A stretch of 64,000 bases of DNA from Oscheius tipulae (GCA_037178975.1 JASJZH010000005.1:3658001-3722000), one strand, 5' to 3'; positions 1-12,154 are shown, counted from the stretch's first letter. The notes: generated by a model from the letters alone, not told the origin. Numbers and translations are program-made.

Positions 1-357
1 GTTCAATAGACGCCAGCCCCACCGAACTGCCTAAACTACCTAGTTTTACGGTAGTCAAGACAAGAATGACGTGAGAAATACACAAGTTCTCGAGTAAAAC
101 ATGTATCAAATCAGTCGGTATGGTCATTTGACTCATCTTCATAATGGGACAGGTTGTCTTTCGCAAATAAACAAAACATCCGAAAACAGTTCATTTAAGA
201 CAACAAAAGAAGACTCAACAACAGGCCTCAGGAGCGTCCATTAATAATAAATTTCCGGTCTTTTCTGCTCCGTTACGAGAGCCTTTCACCCGATTTAAGA
301 AGGCAAGAGAGATGATAGCCGTTAGTGATCGCTGACAAGAAGGGAGATGACAATGGT
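1..357. other. 3' flank of the FKBP gene, no gene seen
   Basis: This AT-moderate stretch lies downstream of the minus-strand FKBP gene. I see no open frame with splice sites and no RNA gene. It probably holds the 3' UTR of the FKBP transcript. Confidence 0.5.
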
Positions 358-1358
358 TCACAGCTCGTCCTTCTTGATCAGCTTCTCCAGAGTAATGTCA
401 AAGTAGAGACGAGACTTGCCAGGAATGGCCGGAAGACGACCATCATCTCCGTATCCTAAACTGTTTAATGTGAAAGAGTCTAGCGCCAGAAACTACCGTA
501 GTCGGAAGGAATGACCACCTTTCTTCTCTCTCCCTCACACATACCGGTCATGGCGATGTCCATTCCTTTAATGACCTCCTGAAAACGGGTTTAGACCTCT
601 GGAGAGGGAGCTACTCACTCCTCTGTTCAGTTTGAAGATGAAGGGAGCGTTTCTGGAGAAAGAAGAGTCGACGAAGGTACCGTCTTCGAGATGAAGGACG
701 TACTGCTGATGAATGGTGTCTCCAGACTCGGACTTGCGGCATTCGGCCTCAGGAATGGCATGGGTCTGCTCGATATGTATTCCCTCCTCGGTCTCCCACT
801 TCTTGCCAGGCACTGCACGGAAGATGTCGACCAGTTGGACGGTGTAGTAGAGGGTCTGGTCCTTCTCGATGTTGTCACTGAACGGGGAACAGTTAGTCAT
901 TTCAAGAGAAACGAACCGATCACGACCCTTGTCTCCGAAGCCGAGAGCTCCAGGGATGACGACCTTTCTCTTCTCCCCGATACACATTCCAGTCATGGCA
1001 CGGTCCATTCCAGCAATGACTTGTCCCTTTCCGAGGGTGAAGGTGTATCTACAATCAGATCTCTGTCCCTGCGTTTGACAGCTCACTTACGGCTTCTTTC
1101 CAAAGTTGGATCCGATTTCCTTTCCGTCCTTGTCGGTCAGCTTGTAGAACTGATCGACGACGTCTCCTTCCTGGGACTTGATCTTGCACTTCTCAGCCTT
1201 GATCGGCTTCACAATCTTGATCTCCAATCCGTCATCCTCCTGAATAATCACTGTCAAGGGACCATTGATTGACTTACAGTCCAATGATGGTCCTTGTTCT
1301 TCTTTTCCTCGGCGAAGCTGATGGCAACACACACCAGGAGATACAGAATGGTCTTCAT
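358..1358 (-). CDS. ER-lumenal FKBP-type peptidyl-prolyl isomerase, two FKBP domains, KDEL tail
   Basis: The protein should catalyse cis-trans isomerisation of prolyl bonds and help fold secretory proteins such as collagens in the ER. Six exons (1358-1278, 1239-1091, 1048-917, 877-619, 578-497, 455-358) join in frame to about 266 residues with 38-50 bp introns. Residues 1-17 form a signal peptide ([17 protein letters not shown]). Two FKBP domains follow, each with the family core: [20 protein letters not shown] in the first and [18 protein letters not shown] in the second. The protein ends LIKKDEL, a classic ER-retrieval signal. The start at 1358 is chosen because it opens the signal peptide. 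The architecture matches nematode secreted FKBPs of the fkb-3/4/5 kind, but I cannot say which orthologue it is. Confidence 0.93.
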
Positions 1359-4300
1359 ACCTGGATTGAAAGATCTTTGATTGAGAGTCAGAGAGTGACT
1401 GGAAGTGTTATAATAGGTTGCTACTGAAGAAGTGGACAACCTGGGGTCACGGATCGGCGCGAACTGGATTAAACCGGAATTTCGTCTTTCTTATATGGCC
1501 TCCGAACATGCGAAAAGGTCTCGATCTATATTTTGGTTATAGAACCTTGTAGCGATATCTTCTCAGGGAAGTGTACTCTCCCTCAAAGCGCTACCCAATG
1601 CTGCTCAAATGGCGCAGTGCGATGTTGCCAGACTCTGTCTCGCAGAGATCAAGGGATCGGTTTCCCTCGAAGCCTTCTATCTTTCCTCCTCGAGATCCTT
1701 TCTCACAGGAGGCTTGCAGAAAGGCTAAAGAAATGAAGGCTACTGAGAAAGTGTCACGCTTCTGTGGTCTGACGCCGGTTACATGCCTCACATTTTTGGC
1801 TTTTTCCTCTATAAAGTGTGTAGTATCAAGGAGTTTAGACTAGTACGAGTCAGAGAGGACAGAGTCCAGAGGAAAAAGATGAGAAAAGGGAACCAGTGAC
1901 ACGTGGAACCAGTGAGTTTGGGAAGACGCTGGGAGAAGGTCAGCGGGGAAGAATGAACAATGTTTATAGGGAACGGCCAGATGACCCTTTCTCCCGCTTA
2001 CTACTCCCTTCAACACAAACTGTTTACAGAAAATATAGAAGGAGATAAGATGGAAATGGCTGTGCTGCATCTAGATTAGGGTCAGTGTGCGCAGAACGGG
2101 CAAGGCCGTCAAAAACTCGCGAGACCGAGGGGGAGATCTTGGTTGTAAGAATGGGCGAAGGGGTCAGATATCGATCGGCGATGGACATCCCGAGGCCGTC
2201 AATCACGAGGACGGTCTCCAGATGTGGCAGATGGGGTCGTCCAAGTAGTCCTAGGCTGCTCACAGCTGCTGGTCTATAACTTCGAAAGAGAAAAGAAACT
2301 CGGATAGGTACAGGTTCCAGGTAACCTCTACCGTAAACCGGGATAGAAAGTCGAATGAAGAGTCTCGAAAACTATTTTGAACTGAATCGAAGATTGGCAA
2401 CACGTCTTTTTTGTAATCTGGAGCTTGAAAACTGTCTGATTTGAGAACACAAGATGCCCAGCTCCCAGAAGAACTTTGAATATCTAGATCCATTAGTAAA
2501 TTTGAAGCTTTGAGAACAAGATCGAAGATCAGGAGATATTTGATGGCTGTTCCACCGAAGGTTTACTACTGACGTGCAAAATTTTGCCTACAACAGCGTG
2601 CAAAATACTCTTCAAGCCAGCATCATTGAGAGCAATTAAATGATTAAACATTTATTATGCTATCGTCTCTACTGAACACTTTCCCTGCAGGAGCGTTCCA
2701 AAAGATTCTTCCCGCTCCGCAAACATTAGTAATGGTTTTTTTGTTCTGAACTCATTACCTTTGAAATTTATGTTCGTCGGGCTTGTTCAAGCGGCAGACA
2801 ATATATAAAATATGTCTGAATATGTCATTCGAGCCCTCTCATTCCCCGCTCTCCGTCACCTTCAATTACATGTCCATGTCGGGCTGCCATGATCGGATAC
2901 GCAACTGCCTTCAAATTAAAGTTGGAAACAGGTTCGCAGTATCGATCGAACCTCGTTGTTACTCTTTCCGCAAAAAGGCTGATCGGTCAAACATCTCGCG
3001 CCTTTTGAAGACGGTGACAGTCATTTCCATCGATCGCTTGTGTATGGGCGGAAACAATTCGTTCCCCTTTTTTCGTACAAGCTTTTCCTTTTTTTCCTGA
3101 CACAATAGTAGCATTGCAGTCTGTTCGCTCTCCCCATTCAGTTGGAAATAAGGGACCCGGAATAGATCCCTTCTTTCCTAACTATACGCCTCGCTGAACT
3201 TGTCTCTTTCTCATCGGATGTGTCAAGATCCTAATTCCGTACTTTGAGTTCCAATGCATTGTTATTGTCAGCCGCAAGCTCGTAAATCTGGGATCACATC
3301 GACTTCGAAGCGATAATTGACAGATCTCTTCGACAACAACTTCTCTTCACCCCCGCTTTGAATTGCGATCACTCGAGATCGGCAGCTGTCTCTGCTTAAT
3401 AAAGAAACAATTAACCCATGCAAATTAAGCCCAGACATCCGGGATCTCCTCTATTTCCAGCCATTTCTCTGTCTCTCTCCGCCTCTTTTCATAACGATAC
3501 ATTGATTTTACGCCTCAATTGACCATGCCGCTCGCTTCACTTTCCAAGGTCGTCACTCTCTCTTTGTCGATATGTGCTTCTCCTACATTCAGGTTCCCGA
3601 ATTTGGTGTCTAAAGATACTCTCTCCGTCAGATACATCCGGTTTATGGATCCAATTCAACAGTTGCTTCGCTATATTATTGAATAGAGGTCTTTGGACTT
3701 TCCCTGTTACTCACCCTACTGTTTTAATCCTTTTTTTCCGAGTCGAGGCTTTGATCTCCGCCTAATAACCCGGCATGGGATCGAAATGGGGTGTTAATGT
3801 GCCCCAGAGGTCGTATTTGCCCTCAAAAAGTGTCTGCTCGAGTCCAATTCCCCTTTCTTTTCAACTGAAGATACCAGACTCCTAATAACCGATAGGATTC
3901 CTGGAAGCTGGAAGCTGTCTTCCGGTCTAATCACCGGCTCTCCGTCTTCCTCTTCGAATTAGGCTCTTTTAAATGAGTTCTTTACGGGAAGAAGGGGGGC
4001 TGGAAGAGTACATATTCGTCTCTCGTCTCACCCTCCTTCTCTCTTTCTTTAATATGCCCATCCATTTAAGAATTGTCCTCACATTCATTACTTCTTCTCC
4101 CCCTCATCCAAACATCTCTTTTTGTCAGGAACCTTGAGCCGCTCCAAAGCAAAACCCACTCATCAGTGACACATCCTCGTAGCATGAACAGTTGACCAGC
4201 CGACTGACCGGTCAAATTTGAATTATCTGGGTAGAGGGAAAAGTCGCAAAGGACAAATGGAAGGAAGACAATCAATCAAGCCAATGAACAACTGGCAGAC

Positions 4301-4820
4301 ACTACGAGGGCGACGGGAGGTGAACCGCTCGCGGTTGTTTTTAATTGAGCGCTGCTTCTAATTTTCCGATGGGTTTCCAATGGTTGTTTACCCATAAATC
4401 ACCCTTATCAGTTCCTATATTGAGGCCGTTGGGGAAGTACTTATTTTCCTTGTTCAGTACGATCCTCTTCATTCATTTTCTCATGCCGTACCGATTCATC
4501 AGTTTACTCATGATACTTTTTCATTCAGTGACGAACTTGAACAGACTGACTAATCATCAGTAAGTCATCTACCAGACAAACAGTCCAGCTTGCTTAGTCT
4601 AATCTTTCTCTTCTTTGAACTCCTGTCATTTCTGTGTCCTCAGGGTTAGGGCAACGATACCTGTCAGATCGGACGGCGGTGCTGCATACCAATTCTGGTA
4701 GGCCGTTTGTACTTATCGTCATTAGAGGGTGGTCAGGGACTTTACTTTTAACAGACTAACACCTATTTTACAACTTCTTCTTCTTTGAGCCCTGTTCTTC
4801 AAAATGAACAACTTGTAGGC
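1359..4820. other. Gene-poor intergenic region
   Basis: About 3.4 kb without a convincing gene. The first few hundred bases are the FKBP promoter side. A GC-richer patch around 2024-2280 is open in three frames on both strands, with some codon-like texture on the minus strand, but it lacks a start, splice partners or a recognisable domain. Many short pyrimidine tracts occur from 3300 to 4050. No RNA gene was recognised. Confidence 0.4.
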
Positions 4821-5207
4821 ATGCCGAAGCAGGATTTCGAAGTCCTCGACTACATTGGAGTCTTGGTCGTGGGTGCAGTCTTCAGCGTCTGTCTGTTCAT
4901 CATCAGCTTCTTTGTCATCAACTTTTTCTGCATTACCAAATACGACGACTTTACTCAGTTCGAAAAGGTTGGCTCTTTTCTTTGATTCAGATCTCTGGTC
5001 ATTTCCAATGCATGAATAGGGGTAAGAATCTCGTACTCTTGCTTGAGAATGAGATACTTAGAAATGGACACAGAGACTAGGACAGAAATATCAAACCTGT
5101 TTCAGTTCGGAGCCAAGAGAAACATCCGTCTCGGTCCCCACAGCCTTCATCTGGTCAAGAAGGGCGGCTTCGTCGATATTGCCGACATCGAGGAGGAGAG
5201 TATGTAA
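4821..5207 (+). CDS. Small single-pass membrane protein, unknown function
   Basis: Two exons (4821-4967 and 5106-5207) joined by a 138-bp intron code for about 82 residues. Residues near 9-35 form one strong hydrophobic helix (YIGVLVVGAVFSVCLFIISF). A short charged cytosolic tail follows, with KKGGFVDIADIEEE near the end. The ATG at 4821 is preceded at 4804 by a four-codon upstream ORF ending in TAG, so the main start may be modulated. The final exon ends in TAA at 5205, but a strong GTATGT donor overlaps the last codons, so the gene may instead continue to an exon at 5585. I do not recognise the family. Confidence 0.45.
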
Positions 5208-5543
5208 GAAGGCCTCTTTCGGAAAACATCCACCTACATTCCGGTTCAAACTTCACTTACAACACATTCTGTGTTTGGTTTTTATCAACTACTGCCTTTA
5301 TGTTTGAGATTGTAATAATTTGCAGATTATATAAAGAGAAGTTAGTCAACCCGAGCCTGTATTCGAATATGTGTCTGTCTATCGATCTGGTAGCTGCTCC
5401 CGCTGGTAGTTTGAATGTTTATCGCTTGCTCTAATTGTTTTGGAACAACAAATTACATTGAAAAGATAGTTTTTTAAAAACTGAAAAGATTCCCAATCGA
5501 GTCAATTTGTTTTTCTGCCCGTTTGGAAGAGGAAGCTATCCAC

Positions 5544-6150
5544 ATGTCTTCCTCAGGTAGGTTCCCCTTTTGTCCAATTCTACCTTTCTGTTCAGACGAC
5601 TCGGGTCAGGCCTACAAGAAGGAGGCGAACGATGTGGATTGGAAGTCGGATGTATCTTGACCGCGAACGACAGTGGAGACGACAATCTCGAAGCAGGAGT
5701 TATGAATAGTGGAGAGGCGTCAATGGGTGGGGGCCTTCACAGGACGGACTTCGTCGGAGGTACGGTAGCGAGCTGCCAGGACGGAACTCTTCTCACCCGC
5801 AATGCCATGCAACCACCCAAGATCGTTCCCTGCTACCGTCGCAACTCGAAGTTCGAGTACAACATGTTGTTTGCTTGCGTGAGTTTTCCTCTCTTCATTT
5901 GCACCACTCTTGAATTTTTTCAGCATTCCGACGACGCACTCAAAGACTATCCGGATGCCACCCTACCATCTGCGACATGTCATGTTAAATGGGCTGAGTG
6001 TGAGTCGAAGGTCCGAGAGCAACATCGGGTAGGAAAGGTGCATGAACTGAGTGTGAGTCGAAGGTCCGAGAGCAACATCTCGCCAGCCCATGCACCTTTC
6101 CTACCCGATGTTGCTCTCGGACCTTCGACTCTTGTCCAAGGAAGTTGATT
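5544..6150 (+). CDS. Acidic protein of unknown function, 3' end rearranged
   Basis: A start at 5544 gives MSSS, then a 38-bp intron and an exon rich in Lys, Asp and Asn. To stay in frame a 29-bp intron (GTCGG...GACAG, about 5649-5677) is needed. The frame then runs through GVMNSGEASMGGGLHRTDF and MQPPKIVPCYRRNSKFEY, and a 45-bp intron (5880-5924) leads to HSDDALKDYPDATLPSATCH. Codon use is clearly coding-like. The end of the gene runs into an inverted repeat at 6003-6132, so the true C-terminus is unclear. A downstream frame (LLSKEVDYKITELAR, about 6130-6174) may be the displaced original end. No domain is recognised. Confidence 0.4.
6003..6132. repeat. Perfect inverted repeat with internal direct repeat
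   Basis: A 43-base arm beginning GAGTCGAAGGTCCGAGAGCA (about 6003-6046) is mirrored exactly at 6089-6132. Between the arms the first 25 or so bases are repeated again in direct orientation (6053-6086). It lies at the 3' end of the acidic gene, and the arm sequence is coding-derived, so this looks like a local inverted duplication rather than a transposon end. Confidence 0.85.
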
Positions 6151-6310
6151 ATAAGATCACTGAATTGGCTCGCAGTGAGTCGAGATGTTGCTCTCCCCTC
6201 CTCCCATTGAGAAAGCCTTATTGATCTGAACGGAATTTTCTTTCAATTTTTCTTCTATTCCTTGGGTCAATTGCGATTTTTGGGTCTAGTTTGTGACTAA
6301 CGCTTATAGC

Positions 6311-6556
6311 CTATCGGGGGCATATTTTCTTGAACAGAAAACGTGCTAATAGGTCTAATTCCAGATACAACGATGTAATGTTCCCTGTAGCTCTGATACA
6401 CATCGATGATGATGAACCTAGAGGTAAGCTTAGCCCATAGTAAAAACAAAATTTCGTCAAAATCATAAAACAAACGACGAAAAGGAGAAGAAGGATAGCA
6501 TAGGAAAACGTTCTCACTGCTTTGAGATTTTGGCGTAGTCTTATAGCTGTGGACAC
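6311..6556 (-). other. Possible hydrophobic exon, unassigned
   Basis: An open frame of 81 codons on the minus strand starts with MSTAIRLRQNLKAVRTFSYA, followed by a hydrophobic stretch of about 20 residues and an N-glycosylation-like NIT. That would suit the N-terminus of a type II or multi-pass membrane protein. No partner exon is evident, and an overlapping plus-strand frame is also open, so this may be chance. Confidence 0.15.
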
Positions 6557-6918
6557 ACATAGCCGACCAAACTACACAGACCATTTAGAAGACACCGATG
6601 CAATAGTTCCTACAATTCGACAGGAGGTTTATGTACCCGACATCGCCACCTCTTCGGAACAACTTCCAGCTGCAGGAAACCATCCAATCCAGGTGGTACC
6701 TCCACCGGTTCGTTCAGTAACGGGGCAATTACTAGAGCATTTTAGGATGAAGATTAGCATCAGACCTAGATGTCGACTCCTCGTTCCAGATGTGATCTCT
6801 CGGTATCATATCCCGGTTTCAACGAACAGTACCTCTAATAAATGTTTCATTCTCTGGGAAGCCTAGAGTTCGAGTGTACTGCTGTCCTCTTACCAGAGGA
6901 GAGGGTGACCACTCTAAT

Positions 6919-7593
6919 ATTGGGTTGGTAAATAAGTCTTTTCGCCTTTTCAATGCAAAAATTTATTGACTTCCAAACAACTTTTTCATTCGTTGTAATT
7001 AACATTATGATGTACCACGTCTGCCCATTTCACGGGTAGCTTACGGAGGCCACGCTCGTAGAACACCTTGGGTTTCGACGCGAAGAAGTTTGTCAACCAG
7101 GTTTTGAGTGCGTCGTCGGAAACGAACTGTTGTCCTCCAATCTCGTTGTTGAGGGTCCGGAACAGATAATAGTCGGAAGGGGCAAGGTCCGGGCTATATG
7201 GAGGATGGGGTAAAACCTCCCAACCCAGTTCCTACATCTTTGAGTAAGTGAATTTTGCAGCCAAAGTCAGGTCGACAAAGTTCTTGGTCGACCTGACCTT
7301 GGCTCATCTTCGACGCTTTTGTCCCCAGACCAAAAGCGATGGAACCACAACTGGCATACTCTCGTAGACGTCGTCCCTTGGTCATAAACATCGTTGATAT
7401 TAGCCGCCGTTTGGGCTCCATTCCTGCCTTTGAGGAACTCATTTAACATGACATGTCGCAGATGGTAGGGTGGCATCCAGATAGGCTGGATCAAAACGAA
7501 CAGAGAATAGAGAATAAGAAGGTAGGAAGTGGTGTCTTGCGTGGTGGTGGTAGAGGACTGAGTGAGCAACCCGAGGTGCTATAACTATAACTA
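6919..7593 (-). mobile_element. Mariner-family remnant with internal deletion (copy A)
   Basis: On the minus strand, 7520-7270 codes the mariner helix-turn-helix region (LWFHRFWSGDKSVEDEPRSG). It is joined directly to the transposase C-terminal region at about 7260-7000, so the catalytic middle is deleted. The 3' end at 6920 reads TTGGGTTGGTAAATAAGTC next to TA. A second copy of the same end occurs at 7594 in the same orientation, not inverted. The copy is non-autonomous. Confidence 0.8.
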
Positions 7594-7737
7594 TTGGGTT
7601 AGTAAATAAGTCTTTTTGTAGACATGTCCTTTGCCTTAACGGCAGGTAAAATGTAAAAAGGTAAGAAAAGTAATAAAAATAAAAATATCAGGTAAAATTC
7701 ATTTCTGTCGTCCCTATATTACAGAAAAGCATCACTT

Positions 7738-9653
7738 TCAGCTCAACTTCTCCTTCTCTTTGTAGGCCATCTCGCACCAGGACCAGCAGTACCATCTCCA
7801 CAGAATTCGCAGCACAAACAAGAAACCGAAGAGCAGCGAGAAGAATAAAGCATAGACGTCGAGATTGTAGAGTTGAACCAGGCTGAGATTGGGGAGATTG
7901 AGATCAAGATCGTGGTTGAGAATCAAGTTTGTCCAATGTCGGAGAATCTTGAAAACAGTAATGGTGAAAAAATATGTGGTACCTCTTCAGGGGAGTTGAT
8001 CCTGCTGTTTCCCAAGGTCTGGTATCTCTTGGCAACGTCGCGGAAACTGGAATTGGAGAGAATCAGGTGAAGTTTCTTGTGGAGATTAACAGCTGACAGT
8101 TCTCGTTTGGGTAGTTGCACACCGATGCCTCTGGAGAATACATTGAACAAAAACAACCGAGACAGACCTGTACTGTCCGAGCATGGAATTCCTGAGCTGA
8201 TCAGTTGCAAGAGGGACAAAAACACAAGGAGTAGCCGACTGAACAGCCTCTCCTAAGCTGTTGTATCCTCCGTGGGTAATGAAGACTCGAGTCTTGTTCA
8301 GGGCTAAACTGATGTGGCTAGAAATAGGTTATCTTACCTAAAAGATCGTTCTGAGGGAACCACTTGGTTCGGAGAACATTCTTCGGAACTTCAATATCTT
8401 CTTCGAACTTCCAGACGAAAGAAATCTCTGGATTCATCCTAAAAACGTCTGTGACTCACAGTATTGTAAATACCTGAACAGGCCCAAGAGGGCTTCCTTC
8501 CAACTTTCGGGCATATCAGCGGCTGTAACAACAGATCCGAAACTCACGACTACAACAGACTTTGCCTTTTCAGCAAAGGACAAGAACGGCTCCTTCAACT
8601 CTTTCGGATTCTTTGTGCCAAGACCACCGATATACTGTACTTTATTGGTGACAGGGATCGGATACTCGAGGAAGGGATCCGAATTTACAAAACTCAGAAT
8701 TGCCTAAAAGAACAGGTTTGAATGATATTAAATACGAACCTGTTTCCGGAGTTCAGACACAGCAATGAAGTTTTCTCCAAACTTCTTCTTCAAAAGCATC
8801 GTTGTCGGTGTTTCCTTGGGAACTTTTTGTTGAAAATGAGAGAGACTTACAATGATCGAGGCGCTGACTAAACCGTAGAAAAAGTCACCAAAGGCTGTCT
8901 GAGCCCGCTCCACGAAACTCATGTACATTGTCGTGTTCTGGATGAGTCCTAAATACAGTTTTTTGGCCCTAAATATCGATGAGACCTGGAAGAAAGGAGT
9001 TGAAGTAGGGAAGTTGCAATTCCCTCATGTGAGGAGCATTCAGGGGCATTGGCATTGTCGTTACCCATTTCCGAATTCCAGCGTGATGGGCGATTCTGGA
9101 TTGGGAAAGTCGAGGGAACCCAGGAATACTGACCCGTGGAGACAGAAATCGAGATGACCGTGGAAAACCAGATCGAAATGTTCGTCTTTGATCTGTTGAA
9201 TGAACTCGTCGTTAGACAACATTCCTGAAACTTAAATATCCTTTTTTCATTGAATACGTACCACTACAACCCTCGATGACCAGATTTTTGACAGCCTTGC
9301 TCAACTCTCTGTACTCGAACAGTGTCCAGTCTTCAAAGTTTTCACGGTGCTTCAGTCGACTGTACTCTTCGAAAGCCTTGAGAGGAGCGGCTTTCACGAA
9401 AATGTCTCTAATTTTTGGATTGGACGATTTGACAGAGTTGGCAGTCGGATTGTACTCTGGACGGACGACAACAACCTCGTGACCGTCTTCTGCCAAGGCT
9501 TCGGCTATTCGAAGTACGAAAACCATCTGAACTGTAAGTTAGATTGCACAAAAACATTTGAACCTGACTGTTGCTCAGAGCAACCGTGAACATTCCGATC
9601 TTGGCACATTCTACTATTGGGAAGAGTGCGAGAAGTAGATAATACCGCAGCAT
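7738..9653 (-). CDS. UDP-glycosyltransferase (UGT), copy A
   Basis: The protein should transfer a sugar from a UDP-sugar to small lipophilic molecules at the ER membrane, the usual detoxification role of nematode UGTs. It starts at 9653 with a signal peptide (MLRYYLLLALFPIVECAKIG), chosen over an upstream ATG at 9710. About nine exons with 34-50 bp introns follow. The acceptor half is divergent. The donor half carries VVVVSFGSV, then WFPQNDLL and FITHGGYNSLGEAVQS, which is the UGT signature. Near the C-terminus is one membrane helix (LYNLDVYALFFSLLFGFLFV) and a Lys-rich cytosolic tail KEKEKLS, a dilysine-like ER signal. No frameshift was found. It is a tandem paralogue of copy B, 105 bp away. 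Confidence 0.9.
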
Positions 9654-9758
9654 TAGGAGCGACTCTCTAGTCCTTATCAAAAGGCGAAAAAACAACAGAC
9701 GACGGGCCACTTATCTTGTCGGAGGGCATAATACATGAAACAATTTGCATCAGACTCT

Positions 9759-11702
9759 TTATTGAATCTTCTCCTTCTCCTTGTAGGCCATTTCACAACA
9801 CGACCAGTAGTACCATCGGAAGAGAGTCCTGAGGACAAGAAGGACTACAAAAATGACGGTGAAGAACAGAAGATACACGTCCAAGTTGTACAATTGGAAG
9901 AAGTTCAACTGTGGAAGCGACATGTCCAAATCGTGAGCGAGAGAGAGATTCGTCCAGTGACGGAGAATTTGGTCGGGAGAGTTGAGACGTCCTTTGGTCA
10001 AGGACTGGTACTTCTTCACATTGATCAGATACCTGAAAACGTCTTTGAGATCTGTATTGCTAAAACTAACTTGGGATCGGTCATGATGAGTTGCAAGTTA
10101 GAGTTGAGAGCTTTAAAGCCGAAGTCCTTCTTGGACATCTGTACGCCAATTCCTCTGAATAGAAGATCTGACTATCAAGTTTAAAAATCACCTATAATGT
10201 GCCAGAGCCGAGTTCCTATACTGGTCGGCTATCAATGGGACGAAGACACATGGAGTTCCGGACTGGACAGCTTCTCCGAGACTGTTGTATCCGCCGTGAG
10301 TTATGAAAGCTACCGTCTTGTTCAAGGCTACAAAGAATGGATCCACAGAGCTATTGGGGCTCACCCAAGAGGTCGTTTTGCGGGAGCCAATTAGTCCTAA
10401 CCACATTCTCTGGAACCTCGATTTCCTCTTCAAACTTCCAAAAGAAGGTGATGTCAGGATTATTTCTGGATCTTTCATGCGAGTCATTTCAGAGATTTTA
10501 CCTGAAGAGTTCAAGAAGAGCCTGCTTCCAGCTGTTCGGCATGTCTTTGGCCACAGCTACTGATCCAAAACTGACCAGAACAATCTTCTTGGCCTCCATG
10601 GCAACAGCAGCAAAACGTTTCTTCAAAGCTTTTGGTGTCTGTGTTCCCAGTCCACCAATGAACTGGATCTTCTGGGTGTGAGGATACGGATACTCGAGTA
10701 ACGGATCGTTGTTAACAAATGCTAAAATAGCCGTCTTTCTCAGCTCTGCAACGTGGGGAAAGTCTCGTCCGAACTTTTTCCTCATCATTTCGGTAGTCGG
10801 ATTGTCCTGATGTTCGATACTCTTAATCTTACAACTCGACATACAACTTGAAGTGGTCCAAGAACAGTAAACAGAAAGTTTCCTGTAATGGTCTTGACTC
10901 GATCCAAGAAACTCATATCTGTGGTAGCATTGGCCAGAAGATCTATTAAGATTATTCATCGTATTGGAACCACTCACTGGGCATGTAGCTGTCAAAATAG
11001 GGGATTCCCAAATCACGAAGAATGAGACTGTGAGTGGGTCCGGGATACATCAGAATCCACTTTCGGATTCCAACGTGGTGAGCGATTCTGAAGTGGAATA
11101 AGCCTAGATGAAGAGGCTACTAACCCGTGCTGACAGAAGTCGATGTGGTGATGAAAAGCCAGGTCGATGTTCTCGTTTCTGATCTCCTCGATGAAACTAT
11201 CATTTGCTAGCATAGCTGAAACCGTTTCTTCAAAATGTTTCATACTAAGACCGACAGCTGCAGGCATTCTGTACAAGACCCTTGTAGGAATTTGAAAGAT
11301 CCAGCCATTCGCTGAAACCCAGTCCCTCGAAAATCTCACGATGACTCATCTCCCCCCACTTTTTGAAAGCTTCAGCAGATGCCGCTTTGACGTGGATTTC
11401 ACGTATCTGAATGAATATGATGTTGTCTCTAACAGGCAGGGCCGTCTACTTTGGGGTTCTTGGATTTCAACGACGTCGATTGTGGATTGTATTCCGGTCG
11501 GATCATAACGACATCATGGCCATCCGCTGCCAGGGACTCTGCCACCCGAATATTGAACACTATCTGAACTTTCTACACTGAAAAGATTCCTAAAAAAAAC
11601 GCTTACCTGACTGTTGCTAAAAGCTGCTGTAAAAATGCCAATCTTGGCCGCCTCGAGCCCATTCGAAATGATCAGAAGAGCAAGTAGACACCGAATGAGC
11701 AT
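9759..11702 (-). CDS. UDP-glycosyltransferase (UGT), copy B
   Basis: Tandem paralogue of the neighbouring UGT, same strand and nearly the same exon plan. The start at 11702 opens a signal peptide (MLIRCLLALLIISNGLEAA). N-terminal exons carry IRPEYNPQ and HHHIDFCQHG. The donor domain has IVLVSFGSVAVAKDMP, then WLPQNDLL, a 35-bp intron, and FITHGGYNSLGEAVQSGTPC. The C-terminal helix lies in LYNLDVYLLFFTVIFVVLLV and the tail ends KEKEKIQ. The sequence is intact as read. It probably has a different substrate from copy A, since the N-terminal acceptor halves differ most. About 450 bp upstream separates it from a mariner remnant. Confidence 0.9.
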
Positions 11703-12150
11703 TGGAAGCGTGTGCTGCCATATCGCACCTGTTCCTTATCATTTCACTTCACAAAAAAGAAGAGTCGTGCAGATCGACAACTTCTACGACTTTGTGCCAT
11801 ACGACGGTTTGGAAACATATGATGCCGTTTGAGAAACGTGCTAGTCGGCACAGTACAGCCTAATAATTTCCATACAGACGTACAGCGTAGCAACGTGCCT
11901 GTATTGAACTGAAGAGAACCAAGAATGCCTGCTATTACACTGATGGTGGCACAAAATTTTTCTACCTTCTTCGCCCTTTAATTTCGAGAGCTGTTTGTCT
12001 CATTTTTCTGTAGATAACTAGTCGCCAGTTTTGCAACGTGAACTCTTTCACTACCTTGACTCGACTTGCCAACTTTTACCTAAGATAACACTTGGCAGAA
12101 AAGACTACACGAGGTTTGTCAAGTGTAATCCGGAATAATATTAGGTCGAG
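11703..12150. other. Upstream region of UGT copy B
   Basis: Non-coding. It includes, near 12045-12147, one copy of a dispersed repeat (CTTGCCAACT... and GTCAAGTGTAAT...) also found near 20555-20655 and 25740-25855. The promoter of UGT copy B should lie at 11703-11900. Confidence 0.4.
12045..12147 (+). repeat. Dispersed repeat R, copy 1
   Basis: Contains CTTGGCAGAAAAGACTACA followed by GTCAAGTG and a degraded GGAATAATA. Diverged copies of the same order occur near 20555 and 25740. Each copy lies at a border of the kinase gene array, which may mark a duplication boundary or an old element. Confidence 0.5.
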
Positions 12151-12154
12151 CTAT

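Noticed and set aside
691-1272. Long plus-strand open frame of 193 codons
   Set aside because: It is the complement of the FKBP exons, which have a signal peptide, splice sites and family motifs on the minus strand.
2024-2280. Possible coding exon around a GC-rich patch
   Set aside because: Frames on both strands are open at once, no splice partner or domain is recognisable, and it lies in an otherwise gene-free stretch.
9735-10563. Several plus-strand open frames over the UGT region
   Set aside because: They mirror the UGT exons, whose minus-strand motifs and introns are consistent in both paralogues.
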